From Pseudarthrobacter sp. NamE2 (GTDB lineage Bacteria > Actinomycetota > Actinomycetes > Actinomycetales > Micrococcaceae): a stretch of 64,000 nt of DNA. A program made the position numbers and the translations under genes. Positions within the stretch are counted from its first letter, which is position 1, and each line of letters begins with the position of its first letter. Where the stretch lies: assembly GCF_005796205.1 (NCBI RefSeq), contig NZ_VAHN01000007.1, positions 62,001 to 126,000 on the forward strand. The letters run 5' to 3'. The notes below the pieces were generated by a model. That model did not search any database, was not told where the DNA came from, and worked only from the letters and a program-made list of their open reading frames with translations. Shown piece by piece: positions 8,550-19,059 of this stretch.

Positions 8550-9216
8550 AACCGTGGCCGACATCTCCACCACCCCTGCCGGCAGCAAAGCGGAGCAGGC
8601 GTACCGGGCCGTGAAGGCCCGGATTGTCGAGGGCACCTACACCCCCGGCTACCGGCTGGTCCTGGGCACCATCGCCAAGGACCTGGGCTTCAGCGTGGTC
8701 CCGGTTCGCGAGGCAATCCGCCGGCTCGAGGCCGAGGGCCTGGTGACATTCGAACGAAACGTCGGCGCCACCGTGGCCGGGATCGACCCCACCGAATACC
8801 TCTACACCATGCAGACCCTGAGCATCGTGGAAGGTGCAGCCACGGCGTTGTCGGCGCCGCTGATCGATCCCGCGGCGATCGCGCGGGCGCGGGCGGTGAA
8901 CGAGGAGATGCGCGAGTGCCTGGACCACTTTGATCCGGTCCGCTTCACCCGGCTCAACCAGGACTTCCACTCGGTCCTGTTCGAGCACTGCCCAAACCCG
9001 CACATCCTGGACCTGGTGCACCGCGGCTGGAACCGGCTCGCCTCACTGCGCTCCTCCACGTTCCGCTTCGTCCCCGGCCGCGCCCGGGACTCCGTGGACG
9101 AACACGAAAACCTGCTCCAGCTCATCGAAACCGGAGCCGACGCCGACACCATCGAAAAAGCAGCCCGCCGGCACCGGGCCACCACCCTTGACGCCTACCT
9201 CGCCCACACCCGTTAG
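8542..9216 (+). CDS. GntR family transcriptional regulator (FCD domain)
   Basis: A 224-residue regulator with an N-terminal winged helix (about 15-80: LGTIAKDLGFSVVPVREAIRRLEAEG) and a C-terminal FCD domain (LNQDFHSVLFEHCPN carrying the D/H metal-type motif). Its ATG lies inside the end of the FAH-RraA gene (8-bp overlap), so the two are translationally coupled, and hpaE follows 29 bp later. It probably represses this operon through the GTATAC palindrome at 7047-7058, with a pathway intermediate as inducer. Confidence 0.88.
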   Translation: MAKTVADISTTPAGSKAEQAYRAVKARIVEGTYTPGYRLVLGTIAKDLGFSVVPVREAIRRLEAEGLVTFERNVGATVAGIDPTEYLYTMQTLSIVEGAATALSAPLIDPAAIARARAVNEEMRECLDHFDPVRFTRLNQDFHSVLFEHCPNPHILDLVHRGWNRLASLRSSTFRFVPGRARDSVDEHENLLQLIETGADADTIEKAARRHRATTLDAYLAHTR

Positions 9217-9245
9217 TCAGCACAGCACCAAAAAGGACCTCAACG

Positions 9246-10784
9246 ATGACGACCTCCACCGAAAGCACCACCCACTACGTGCCGCAGGATCTGCCCACGC
9301 ACATCCAGCACTACATCAACGGCCAGTTCGTTGATTCGGTCTCCGGCAAGACCTTCGACGTGCTGGATCCCGTGTCCAACCGGAACTACGCCACCGCCGC
9401 GGCCGGGCAGAAAGAGGACATCGATCTCGCCGTCGCCGCCGCCCGCGAAGCGTTTACCAGCGGCCCCTGGCCGAAAATGAAGCCTCGTGAGCGTGCCCGC
9501 ATCCTCAACCGGATCGCCGACGCCGTCGAGGCCCAGGAAGCCCGGCTCGCCGAACTCGAGACCTTCGACACCGGCCTGCCGATCACCCAGGCCAAGGGCC
9601 AGGCCCTCCGCGCGGCGGAGAACTTCCGCTTCTTCGCGGACCTGATCGTGGCCCAGTTCGACGACGCCATGAAGGTCCCCGGCTCACAGATCAACTACGT
9701 GAACCGCAAGCCGATCGGTGTCGCAGGCCTGATCACCCCGTGGAACACCCCGTTCATGCTCGAGTCCTGGAAGCTCGCCCCGGCCCTGGCCACCGGCAAC
9801 ACCGTGGTCCTCAAGCCGGCCGAGTTCACCCCGCTCTCCGCCTCGCTCTGGGCCACCATCTTCAAGGAAGCCGGCCTGCCCGACGGCGTCTTTAACCTGG
9901 TCAACGGCCTGGGCGAAGAAGCCGGAGACGCCCTGGTCAAGCACCCGGACGTGCCGCTGATTTCCTTCACCGGCGAGACCACCACCGGCCAAACGATCTT
10001 CCGGAACGCCGCCGCCAGCCTCAAGGGCCTGTCCATGGAGCTCGGCGGAAAGTCTCCGTGTGTGGTGTTCGCCGACGCCGACCTGGACGCCGCCATCGAC
10101 TCGGCCCTGTTCGGTGTCTTCTCCCTCAACGGAGAACGCTGCACCGCCGGCTCCCGGATCCTCGTCGAGCGGGCTATCTACGACGAGTTCTGCGAAAAGT
10201 ACGCCGCCCGGGCAAAGAACATCGTGGTCGGCGACCCGCACGACCCCAAGACCCAGGTGGGTGCCCTGGTCCACCCCGAGCACTACGAAAAGGTGGCCTC
10301 CTACGTGGAGATCGGCAAGTCCGAAGGCCGGCTCCTGGCCGGCGGCGGCCGCCCCGACCACCTGCCCGAAGGCAACTACATCGCACCCACCGTGTTCGCC
10401 GACGTCGCCCCCGATGCCCGGATCTTCCAGGAGGAAATCTTCGGACCCGTCGTGGCCATCACCCCGTTCGAGAACGACGACGAGGCCCTCGCCCTGGCGA
10501 ACAACACCAAGTACGGCCTCGCCGCCTACATCTGGACCCAGAACCTGACCCGCGCGCACAACTTCTCCCAGAACGTCGAAGCCGGAATGGTGTGGCTGAA
10601 CAGCCACAACGTCCGCGACCTGCGCACCCCGTTCGGCGGCGTCAAGGCCTCCGGACTGGGCCACGAGGGCGGTTACCGCTCCATCGACTTCTACACCGAC
10701 CAGCAGGCCGTGCACATCACCCTCGGGACTGTCCACACCCCCAAGTTCGGCAGCATCGAAGCGTCCGCAACCAACGAAGGCTAA
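9246..10784 (+). CDS. hpaE: 5-carboxymethyl-2-hydroxymuconate semialdehyde dehydrogenase
   Basis: NAD-dependent aldehyde dehydrogenase that oxidises the ring-cleavage product of homoprotocatechuate to the dicarboxylic acid. The 512-residue protein carries the ALDH signatures: the catalytic glutamate E265 in MELGGKSP and nucleophile C299 in NGERCTAGSRI, plus GLITPWNTP and the C-terminal PFGGVKASG. The ATG is preceded by AAAAGGA. Position just before the extradiol dioxygenase gene fixes the role; on sequence alone a betaine or other aldehyde would also be possible. Confidence 0.9.
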   Translation: MTTSTESTTHYVPQDLPTHIQHYINGQFVDSVSGKTFDVLDPVSNRNYATAAAGQKEDIDLAVAAAREAFTSGPWPKMKPRERARILNRIADAVEAQEARLAELETFDTGLPITQAKGQALRAAENFRFFADLIVAQFDDAMKVPGSQINYVNRKPIGVAGLITPWNTPFMLESWKLAPALATGNTVVLKPAEFTPLSASLWATIFKEAGLPDGVFNLVNGLGEEAGDALVKHPDVPLISFTGETTTGQTIFRNAAASLKGLSMELGGKSPCVVFADADLDAAIDSALFGVFSLNGERCTAGSRILVERAIYDEFCEKYAARAKNIVVGDPHDPKTQVGALVHPEHYEKVASYVEIGKSEGRLLAGGGRPDHLPEGNYIAPTVFADVAPDARIFQEEIFGPVVAITPFENDDEALALANNTKYGLAAYIWTQNLTRAHNFSQNVEAGMVWLNSHNVRDLRTPFGGVKASGLGHEGGYRSIDFYTDQQAVHITLGTVHTPKFGSIEASATNEG

Positions 10785-10850
10785 ACCAGGCACCCAAGCC
10801 GCCTGCCGCCGTCGTACTTTTCCAAACCTTTCAAAGAAGAGAGACTCCAA

Positions 10851-11942
10851 ATGACCAACTTCGTTCCCACCCCCACCGTCCCGGCTCCGGACATCGTCCG
10901 TTGCGCCTACATGGAGATCGTGGTCACCGACCTCGCCAAATCCCGCGGGTTCTACGTGGACGTCCTGGGCCTGCACGTCACCGAGGAAGACGAAAAAGCG
11001 ATCTACCTGCGCTCCCTGGAGGAGTTCATCCACCACAACCTGGTGCTCCGCGAGGGACCGGTCGCCGCCGTCGCCGCCTTCGCGTACCGGGTGAAGTCCC
11101 CCGCGGAGGTGGACGCCGCCGAAGCCTACTACCGCGAACTGGGGTGCAGGGTGGAGCGCCGCAAGGAAGGCTTCACCAAGGGCGTCGGCGACTCCGTCCG
11201 CGTCGAGGACCCGCTGGGCTTCCCGTACGAGTTCTTCTACGAGGTGGAGCACGTGGAGCGCCTCACCCAGCGCTACGACCTCTACTCCGCCGGTGAGCTG
11301 GTCCGCCTGGACCACTTCAACCAGGTCACCCCGGACGTTCCGCGCGGCCGCAAGTACCTCGAGGACCTGGGCTTCCGCGTCTCCGAGGACATCAAGGACT
11401 CCGACGGCGTCACCTACGCCGCCTGGATGCACCGCAAGCAGACCGTCCATGACACCGCGCTGACCGGCGGCAACGGCCCGCGCATGCACCACGTCGCGTT
11501 CGCCACCCACGAGAAGCACAACATCATCCAAATCTGCGACAAGATGGGCGCCCTGCGCATCAGCGACCGGATCGAACGTGGCCCCGGCCGGCACGGCGTG
11601 TCCAACGCCTTCTACCTCTACATCCTCGACCCGGACGGGCACCGCATAGAGATCTACACCCAGGACTACTACACCGGCGACCCCGACAACCCCACCATCA
11701 CCTGGGACGTCCATGACAACCAGCGCCGCGACTGGTGGGGCAACCCCGTGGTCCCGTCCTGGTACACCGAAGCCTCCCTGGTCCTGGACCTCGACGGCAC
11801 CCCGCAACCCGTCATCGAACGCGAGGAGAAGTCCGAGATGGCAGTGACAGTCGGCGCCGACGGCTTCTCCTACACCCGCAAGCCCGAGGACGCGGCAGCA
11901 GGCAAAGACGCTGTGGGTTTCAAGCTGGGAGCGCAGGTCTAA
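10851..11942 (+). CDS. hpaD: Homoprotocatechuate 2,3-dioxygenase (extradiol)
   Basis: Ring-cleaving VOC-fold dioxygenase acting on 3,4-dihydroxyphenylacetate. The 363-residue length and the metal ligands H155 (VRLDHFNQV), H214 (RMHHVAF) and E267 (GHRIEIYTQDYY) fall at exactly the numbering of the Brevibacterium fuscum iron enzyme HPCD and Arthrobacter globiformis manganese enzyme MndD, so this is that group, not the unrelated E. coli HpaD family. Sequence alone does not tell iron from manganese. The start follows AAGAAGAGAG. It lies between the semialdehyde dehydrogenase and hydratase genes. Confidence 0.95.
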   Translation: MTNFVPTPTVPAPDIVRCAYMEIVVTDLAKSRGFYVDVLGLHVTEEDEKAIYLRSLEEFIHHNLVLREGPVAAVAAFAYRVKSPAEVDAAEAYYRELGCRVERRKEGFTKGVGDSVRVEDPLGFPYEFFYEVEHVERLTQRYDLYSAGELVRLDHFNQVTPDVPRGRKYLEDLGFRVSEDIKDSDGVTYAAWMHRKQTVHDTALTGGNGPRMHHVAFATHEKHNIIQICDKMGALRISDRIERGPGRHGVSNAFYLYILDPDGHRIEIYTQDYYTGDPDNPTITWDVHDNQRRDWWGNPVVPSWYTEASLVLDLDGTPQPVIEREEKSEMAVTVGADGFSYTRKPEDAAAGKDAVGFKLGAQV

Positions 11943-11945
11943 CCA

Positions 11946-12731
11946 ATGCTCGAGCCGAGGACGATTGAGGCCATCGCCGACGAGCTGCTGGAAGCCGGCA
12001 GGACCCGCACCCCTGTCCCGCTGCTGACCGCCCGCTACCCGGACATGACGGTGGAGGACTCCTACGCCGTGCAGCAGTTGTGGCGGCGCCGGAACGAGGA
12101 AGCCGGCAGGACCCTGGTGGGGCGGAAAATCGGCCTCACGTCCAAGGCCATGCAGGACGCCACCGGCATCACCGAGCCCGATTATGGCGCCATCTTCGAC
12201 GACATGGTGCTGGAAACCGGCTGCACCGTGGAATGGGACAAGTACACCCATCCGCGGGTGGAGGTGGAGCTCGCGTTCGTTCTGAAGGACGGGCTCAAAG
12301 GCCCCGGCGTCACCATCTTCGACGTCCTGAAGGCCACCGACTACGTGGTCCCGGCCTTGGAGATCCTGGACTCCCGGATTGAGATGAAGGGCCGGACCAT
12401 CGTGGACACCATCTCGGACAACGCTGCCATGGGTGCCATGATCATTGGCGGCCGCCCGGTAAAGCCCGACGCCGTGGACCTGCGCTGGGTCTCCGCCATC
12501 CTCTACAAGAACCAGACAGTGGAAGAGACCGGGGTGGCCGCCGGGGTCCTGGACCATCCGGCCAACGGGGTGCACTGGCTCGCGAACAAGATCGCCGCCC
12601 ACGGCGACTCGCTCAAAGCCGGGGACATCATCCTCGCCGGGTCCTTCACCCGCCCGCTCTGGGCCTACAAAGGCGACACCGTCCACGCCGACTACGGACC
12701 CCTGGGAGCAGTGACATGCCGCTTCGAATAG
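11946..12731 (+). CDS. hpaH: 2-oxo-hept-4-ene-1,7-dioate hydratase
   Basis: Metal-dependent hydratase that adds water to 2-oxohept-4-ene-1,7-dioate to give 4-hydroxy-2-oxoheptane-1,7-dioate. The 261-residue protein belongs to the HpaH/MhpD/DmpE branch of the FAH superfamily ([38 protein letters not shown] with metal-binding acids, and [11 protein letters not shown]). It starts 3 bp after the hpaD stop and overlaps the aldolase gene by 16 bp, so translation of the three is coupled. Confidence 0.93.
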   Translation: MLEPRTIEAIADELLEAGRTRTPVPLLTARYPDMTVEDSYAVQQLWRRRNEEAGRTLVGRKIGLTSKAMQDATGITEPDYGAIFDDMVLETGCTVEWDKYTHPRVEVELAFVLKDGLKGPGVTIFDVLKATDYVVPALEILDSRIEMKGRTIVDTISDNAAMGAMIIGGRPVKPDAVDLRWVSAILYKNQTVEETGVAAGVLDHPANGVHWLANKIAAHGDSLKAGDIILAGSFTRPLWAYKGDTVHADYGPLGAVTCRFE

Positions 12732-13516
12732 AAGACACCTTCCGTTCCGCTTTGGCTCAAGCGAACCGGCCGCTGGCCGGGATGTGGGTGTGCTCCGGCA
12801 GCCCGCTGGTCGCCGAGATCTGCGCCGGGTCCGGCCTGGATTGGCTGCTGGTGGACGCTGAGCACAGCCCCAACGGACTCGAATCCATCGTCGCCCAGCT
12901 CCAGGCCATCTCCGCCTACCCGGTGCACACCATGGTCCGGCCGCCGGTGAACGACACCGTGGTGATCAAACAGTACCTGGACCTGGGCGTGCAGAACCTG
13001 CTGCTTCCCATGGTCAACTCCGTCGCCGAAGCCGAGGCCGCGGTGGCCGCCACCCGGTACCCGCCGCAGGGCGTCCGCGGCGTGGGCTCCGCCCTGGCCA
13101 GGGCCGCCCGCTGGAACCGCGTCCCGGACTACCTCGCCCGCGCCAACGAAACCATCAGCGTCACCGTTCAGATCGAATCCACTGCGGCCGTTCAGGCTGT
13201 GGAGGACATCCTCAAGGTCGACGGGGTGGACGCGGTCTTCATCGGCCCGTCGGACCTCGCCGCGTCCAAGGGGCTGCTTGGCCAGCAGGAACACCACGAG
13301 GTGCGCGCCGCCGTCGAACACTGCCTGGAAGCCGCCAGGGCAGCCGGCAAGCCCGCGGGCGTGAACGCCTTCAACCCTGATACGGCTCAGCATTACCTGG
13401 ACCACGGCGCCAACTTCATCCTGGTTGGCGCCGACGTCGCCCTCCTGGCGAGGGGCTCCGAAGCCCTCGCCGCCCAATATGTGAAGCCGGCCGGCGGCGG
13501 CAAACCCAGCTACTGA
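12716..13516 (+). CDS. hpaI: 4-hydroxy-2-oxoheptanedioate aldolase
   Basis: Class II pyruvate aldolase that splits 4-hydroxy-2-oxoheptanedioate into pyruvate and succinate semialdehyde, the last step of the pathway. The 266-residue TIM barrel shows the HpcH/HpaI signatures GLDWLLVDAEHSPN, PMVNSVAEAEAAV, RYPPQGVRGVG (substrate arginine) and IESTAAVQAVEDIL with the metal glutamate, plus VFIGPSDLAAS. It is the last gene of the operon and is followed at 13651 by a strong hairpin. Confidence 0.95.
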   Translation: MPLRIEDTFRSALAQANRPLAGMWVCSGSPLVAEICAGSGLDWLLVDAEHSPNGLESIVAQLQAISAYPVHTMVRPPVNDTVVIKQYLDLGVQNLLLPMVNSVAEAEAAVAATRYPPQGVRGVGSALARAARWNRVPDYLARANETISVTVQIESTAAVQAVEDILKVDGVDAVFIGPSDLAASKGLLGQQEHHEVRAAVEHCLEAARAAGKPAGVNAFNPDTAQHYLDHGANFILVGADVALLARGSEALAAQYVKPAGGGKPSY

Positions 13517-13650
13517 ACCGGGCAGCAGCAACCCCGGTGTCACGCACAGCACGCTTTCCGGCCCACTCCCGGCGACGAAGCCGCGGAAACCCGAGGTTCC
13601 GCCGTCGGACATTGTGCAAAAACATGCCCGGCGTGACGCTGCGCAAAACA

Positions 13651-13694
13651 AAAGCGCCCGCCACCCCTGATACACAGGGATGGCAGGCGCTTTT
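13651..13694. terminator. Bidirectional terminator between hpaI and the small repeat gene
   Basis: A hairpin with ~19-bp arms (AAAGCGCC.GCCA.CCCTG and its complement, two mismatches) bounded by A-runs on the left and TTTT on the right. It sits between convergent genes and can serve both. Confidence 0.85.
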
Positions 13695-13702
13695 CAGATG
13701 GG

Positions 13703-13939
13703 TCAGCCAACGCGGGTGTAGCTGATCTCCGTCTTCCCGGCCGGGGCCGCGTGAAGTGTCACGTACGTACCCTGGGCCCTGCTGCCGCTTGCGGACCGGG
13801 TTCCGGGCAGTGTGACATAGCTGCCCTGGCTCCGGGGGGCAGCCTCCAAGTGGGCGGGGAGGGTAATGTAGCTGCCCCCGAGAGGGATGCCGGAAGCTGC
13901 TGTTGGGCGGACTTCAATGAGCTCGGACTGCAAAGTCAT
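13703..13939 (-). CDS. Small protein with repeated G-S/T-Y-I/V-T-L motif
   Basis: A 78-residue protein of unknown function. Three copies of a heptad, GSYITLP (22-28), GSYVTLP (39-45) and GTYVTLH (57-63), are spaced 17-18 residues apart, and the protein ends with a reduced copy (EISYTRVG). The intervening segments are Ala/Pro/Ser/Arg-rich. There is no signal peptide or membrane segment. The ATG follows a clear GCAGGAG. The motif spacing suggests short beta-strands or a linear binding motif, but I know of no characterised relative. Confidence 0.75.
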   Translation of the reverse strand: MTLQSELIEVRPTAASGIPLGGSYITLPAHLEAAPRSQGSYVTLPGTRSASGSRAQGTYVTLHAAPAGKTEISYTRVG

Positions 13940-14173
13940 GGTGTTCTCCTGCGTTTCTGGGATGGCGGCGGCGCCGAACGCCCAACACCTGAGCGGCCTG
14001 GTGGCAGCAAAAGGCGTGGTATTCGCTGTCGAATGTTCGGTGGGATTGGTTTGCCTGGATCCGGGGAGGATTCACCCGGCGGTTTTTCGAGGGCTTCGCC
14101 GGCCTGGTATTAATTCTAGGGCTTAATCTGAGAAGTTCACAATAAGGTGGTCAATGTCACGGCAGGATGGACC

Positions 14174-14210
14174 GGGAACCCGGCATCCCGTCCCGCAGTG
14201 CCGGGCTCCC
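14174..14210. terminator. Hairpin downstream of small membrane protein gene
   Basis: GGGAACCCGGCA (14174-14185) pairs with TGCCGGGCTCCC (14199-14210) with one mismatch over a 13-nt loop. It lies 15 bp past the stop of the minus-strand membrane protein gene. There is no T-run, so a factor-dependent terminator or mRNA-end hairpin is more likely than a classical intrinsic terminator. The rest of the 14.0-14.17 kb gap shows nothing recognisable. Confidence 0.45.
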
Positions 14211-14224
14211 GATGCTGTTGGGGA

Positions 14225-14611
14225 TTACCCCATGGCCGGGGCGGCGGTGGTCCGACCTGCGAACTGGCGGCGGGCCCAGCGGGCCAGCTTCTTGCCCTTG
14301 CCCTTCCACCAGTTGTCCTCGTCCTTGTCGTGGTGCAGCCGGAAGATGATCGCCACGAGCACGAACATCCCCATGACCACGTCCACCCAGGACGCCACCA
14401 CCAGGGCAATAAGCACGGTAATGCCGTTGGCAATGATGGACGGGACGGCAAGGGTGCGGAAGACCGTGCTGGCCACGTAGCGGCGGTGCGACCGTGGCAC
14501 GGACAGCGCGCGGACCATGTCGAAGCAGACGCACACCACCACGATGGTCTGCCCGATCGCCAACAGCACCTGGCCAGGGACGGAGCCGCTGAACGCGGCC
14601 ACTGCCTCCAT
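14225..14611 (-). CDS. Small integral membrane protein, function unknown
   Basis: About 128 residues with hydrophobic spans near 12-32 (VLLAIGQTIVVVCVCF), 52-72 (TLAVPSIIANGITVLIAL) and 75-95 (DVVMGMFVLVAIIF), then a basic tail (DNWWKGKGKKLARWARRQF). The frame stays open upstream through a palindrome, but the sequence there is not protein-like. The ATG at 14611 is chosen; a GTG at 14623 with AAGG seven bases upstream would add four residues. It resembles uncharacterised membrane proteins of Micrococcaceae. No partner is obvious: the neighbour downstream is unrelated and the heat-shock operon lies upstream. Confidence 0.7.
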   Translation of the reverse strand: MEAVAAFSGSVPGQVLLAIGQTIVVVCVCFDMVRALSVPRSHRRYVASTVFRTLAVPSIIANGITVLIALVVASWVDVVMGMFVLVAIIFRLHHDKDEDNWWKGKGKKLARWARRQFAGRTTAAPAMG

Positions 14612-14656
14612 TCCCGGGCTCACGGCCGGGCCTTGCGTTGAGAACCACACATGGAA

Positions 14657-14719
14657 AACCCCCAGAAACTTGGAACCACTGCTGATCCAGCGGTGGTTCC
14701 ATTGAAGTTTCCGGGGGTT
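14657..14719. repeat. Intergenic palindrome
   Basis: Arms AACCCCC.GAAACTT...GGAACCAC.GCTG and reverse complement form a 63-bp imperfect palindrome with a 4-base asymmetry near the middle and a tiny loop. It lies between the minus-strand membrane gene and the end of hspR. It is unrelated in sequence to the palindromes at 3984 and 62430. It may act as the hspR operon terminator. Confidence 0.75.
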
Positions 14720-14773
14720 CAAGAGACACGAGTAGCGGGTACTCGAATTTTTGCCGGCCCGTTGGCGGAGTAC

Positions 14774-15199
14774 TTATTGCCCGATCGCCCGGGGCCGCCA
14801 GAGCACCACGGCCTGGGACCTTGGGCGGGGGCGCTGGCCGCGGGCAAGGCTCACCACATCACCTGCCGCGCCTGCGGCGAAGATGCGGGAGTCGAAAGGC
14901 TTCGGCCGGCGTTCGAGTTCCTCCGTCAGTTCTGACACGCGCTGCTGCAGGGCCGCCACCTGGTTCTCGAGTTCCAGGATGCGCTTGATCCCTTCCAGCG
15001 AGACGCCTTCCTGGGACAGCCGCTGCACCTCGCGGAGCATGTTGACGTCCCGTTGGGAGTACCGGCGCGATTTCCCGGGCGCCCGGCTGGGCCTGACGAT
15101 GCCCAGCCGGTCGTACTGGCGGAGGGTCTGGGGGTGCATGTCGGCCAGCTCGGCCGCCACGGAAATCACGAAGATCGGCTGGTCAGCGTTGATGTCCAC
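14774..15199 (-). CDS. hspR: Heat-shock repressor HspR (MerR family)
   Basis: A 141-residue MerR-type repressor of the dnaK operon that uses DnaK as co-repressor in related actinobacteria. The winged helix is at about 10-75 (FVISVAAELADMHPQTLRQYDRLG, PGKSRRYSQRDV), followed by a coiled-coil dimerisation helix (about 80-115: ILELENQVAALQQRVSELTEELE) and an Arg-rich tail. It is the last gene of dnaK-grpE-dnaJ-hspR, and two HAIR operators lie before dnaK. Confidence 0.95.
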   Translation of the reverse strand: MDINADQPIFVISVAAELADMHPQTLRQYDRLGIVRPSRAPGKSRRYSQRDVNMLREVQRLSQEGVSLEGIKRILELENQVAALQQRVSELTEELERRPKPFDSRIFAAGAAGDVVSLARGQRPRPRSQAVVLWRPRAIGQ

Positions 15200-15214
15200 G
15201 GCACACCTTCCCTG

Positions 15215-16186
15215 CTAGAGCCGGGCCTTGGCGGCAAGGCCCTCCCGGACGTCGGCGCCGGACGTCGCCTCGGCGAAGGCCTTGACGGCAGCCTCGGCTT
15301 CCTTGTTCAGGTTCTTGGGAACGGCGACGTCGATGGTCACCAGCAGGTCGCCAGTGGCCTTCGAGGTCTTCACGCCTTTGCCCTTGACCCGGAGGGTACG
15401 GCCCGACGGCGTCCCGGCCGGAACGCGGACCCGCACCTTTTCGCCGTCGATGGTGGGCACCTCGATGTCGGCGCCCAGCGCAGCCTCGGGAAAGGTGACG
15501 GGGACGTGGATGCGGAGGTTGTCGCCGTCGCGCGTGTAAAAGGGATGGGGCTGGACCGAGACGGACACCACCAGGTCGCCGTTGCCGGCCGCGCCGGCCT
15601 GGCCCTTGCCGCGGACACGCACCTTCTGCCCATCCTTGATGCCGGCGGGAATGCGGACGTCGATGACGTCACCGCTGGGCTCGCGCAGGCCAATGGTGGT
15701 GCCGCGGATGGCGCCGGCGAACGAAATGCTGGTGGTCGCGGTGCGGTCCGCGCCTTTCTGCGGTCCACGCTGGAAGCCGGTCTGCCCGAAGCCGCCGCCA
15801 AAGAGGTCGGCGAACTCCGGCGGGATGCCGCCCGCGGAGGGGTTGAACCCGCCGGCGTGGCGGCCGGTGTTGCCCGTGAACAGGCCGCCGAACAGGTCCT
15901 CGAACCCGCCGTTGCCGGCACCGGCGCTGCCGGGAGCAAAACGGGCACCGCTGCCCATGGCGCGGATGGCGTCGTACTGCTGGCGCTCGTCGGGATCCGA
16001 GAGCACCGAATAGGCCTCGGAGATGTCCTTGAACTTCTTTTCGGAAGCGGTGTTCCCCGGATTCTTGTCAGGGTGGTGCTCGCGGGCCAGCTTCCGGTAA
16101 GCCTTCTTGATATCGGCGTCGGAAGCGTCCTTGGCAACACCAAGGATCTTGTAAAAGTCCTTGTCTACCCAATCCTGGCTAGCCAA
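15215..16186 (-). CDS. dnaJ: Chaperone DnaJ (Hsp40), type without zinc fingers
   Basis: J-domain co-chaperone that stimulates DnaK ATPase. The N-terminal J domain (about 8-75) includes the HPD motif in EHHPDKNPG; a Gly/Phe-rich linker (about 80-165, [12 protein letters not shown]) follows, then two beta-sandwich substrate domains ([31 protein letters not shown]). The CxxCxGxG zinc-finger repeats of classical DnaJ are missing, so it is the CbpA/DnaJ1 type usual in this operon in actinobacteria. 323 residues. The start is TTG at 16186 after AAAGGAA. Confidence 0.95.
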   Translation of the reverse strand: MASQDWVDKDFYKILGVAKDASDADIKKAYRKLAREHHPDKNPGNTASEKKFKDISEAYSVLSDPDERQQYDAIRAMGSGARFAPGSAGAGNGGFEDLFGGLFTGNTGRHAGGFNPSAGGIPPEFADLFGGGFGQTGFQRGPQKGADRTATTSISFAGAIRGTTIGLREPSGDVIDVRIPAGIKDGQKVRVRGKGQAGAAGNGDLVVSVSVQPHPFYTRDGDNLRIHVPVTFPEAALGADIEVPTIDGEKVRVRVPAGTPSGRTLRVKGKGVKTSKATGDLLVTIDVAVPKNLNKEAEAAVKAFAEATSGADVREGLAAKARL

Positions 16187-16217
16187 TGGCGTTTCCTTTC
16201 AAAAGTTATGGATCGGT

Positions 16218-16255
16218 GGTTGAGCTTGCCGAAACCGGGTTTCGACAAGCTCAAC
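16218..16255. repeat. Palindromic dispersed element within the heat-shock operon
   Basis: GGTTGAGCTTGCCGAAACC (16218-16236) is followed immediately by its reverse complement with one mismatch. A single arm, GGTTGAGCTTGTCGAAACC, recurs at 47414-47432. The element forms a 19-bp stem in the grpE-dnaJ gap and could modulate relative expression of dnaJ. Confidence 0.75.
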
Positions 16256-16268
16256 AGCCGAGGTAATG

Positions 16269-16937
16269 CTACGCAGGTACCGCGACGATGACCTGTGCTG
16301 CGCGGAGGACGCGTTCGCCTGACTTGTAGCCGGAGCGGAGCACCTGGCTGACGGTGTCAACCTCGATGTCCTCGCCGGGCTGCTGGATCAGGGCCTCGTG
16401 GATGGTCGGATCGAACTCCACGCCGGTTTCGTCGATGCGGACCAGGCCGTAGGTCTTCAGCGCGTTCTCCAGCTTGGTGGCGATCGCGGCGAAGGGTCCA
16501 TCGGCGAGGTCGCCGTGCTGCCGGGCGGCGTCGACGTCGTCCAGCACCGGCAGCAGGGAGTTCAGGACGCCGATGACGGCCATTTCCCCAGCGACGGCGC
16601 GGTCGCGTTCAACGCGCTTGCGGTAGTTGACGTACTCTGCCTGCAGGCGGAGGAGGTCGTTCTTAAGCTCGGCTGCCTCGGCGCTGGAGGTACCCTGGGC
16701 CACGGATTCCGCCGCGGGCACGTCCATGCCGTTGAGGATCTCCTCGGCCTGGGCGAGCGCGTCGCCGTCGGAATCCGCGTCGGCCTCCGGAGCAGTCTGG
16801 CCGCCCTCCGGGTGCCGGGCCTGGCCGGTCACCGGATCAACCTTGCGGTTGTCCCGGATGACCGGTTCCTGGCCGTTGGCCTTCCCCTCCTGGTTCGCGG
16901 ATGAGATGTGCTCTTCCTCGTTACCGTGGTGCGGCAT
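16269..16937 (-). CDS. grpE: Nucleotide exchange factor GrpE
   Basis: Exchange factor releasing ADP from DnaK. The 222-residue protein has an acidic, disordered N-terminus (about 1-75), the long dimerising helix (LKNDLLRLQAEYVNYRKRVERDRA) and the C-terminal beta domain (VEFDPTIHEALIQQPGED, RSGYKSGERVLRAAQVIVA). It starts 2 bp after the dnaK stop, so the two genes are translationally coupled. Confidence 0.96.
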   Translation of the reverse strand: MPHHGNEEEHISSANQEGKANGQEPVIRDNRKVDPVTGQARHPEGGQTAPEADADSDGDALAQAEEILNGMDVPAAESVAQGTSSAEAAELKNDLLRLQAEYVNYRKRVERDRAVAGEMAVIGVLNSLLPVLDDVDAARQHGDLADGPFAAIATKLENALKTYGLVRIDETGVEFDPTIHEALIQQPGEDIEVDTVSQVLRSGYKSGERVLRAAQVIVAVPA

Positions 16938-16939
16938 GG

Positions 16940-18927
<1,988 letters not shown>

Positions 18928-18990
18928 CTTCGTTTGGACACTGAAACCCACCTCGACTTCCTTGTGTTGGCGCGGCCCAAAGGCAAAAGA

Positions 18991-19042
18991 AAGCCCGACG
19001 GCGGTTCTCCGTTTCGCTGTGGGAGAACCTGCCGCCGGGCTG
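18991..19042. terminator. Terminator after the GDYGDAG-repeat protein gene
   Basis: A ~19-bp stem (AGCCCGACGGCGGTTCTCC with its complement, one mismatch plus a bulge) around a 10-nt loop. On the minus strand it is followed by CTTTTGCCTTT. It sits just past the stop of the minus-strand gene at 19060. Confidence 0.8.
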
Positions 19043-19059
19043 CTTTTGCCGCGTCCGGC

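Noticed and set aside
9684..12686. 1000-codon open frame antisense to hpaE, hpaD and hpaH
   Set aside because: It mirrors GC-rich codon use of the three genes; the translation is low-complexity Gly/Val/His/Asp with no domain, and the forward genes have exact catalytic residues.
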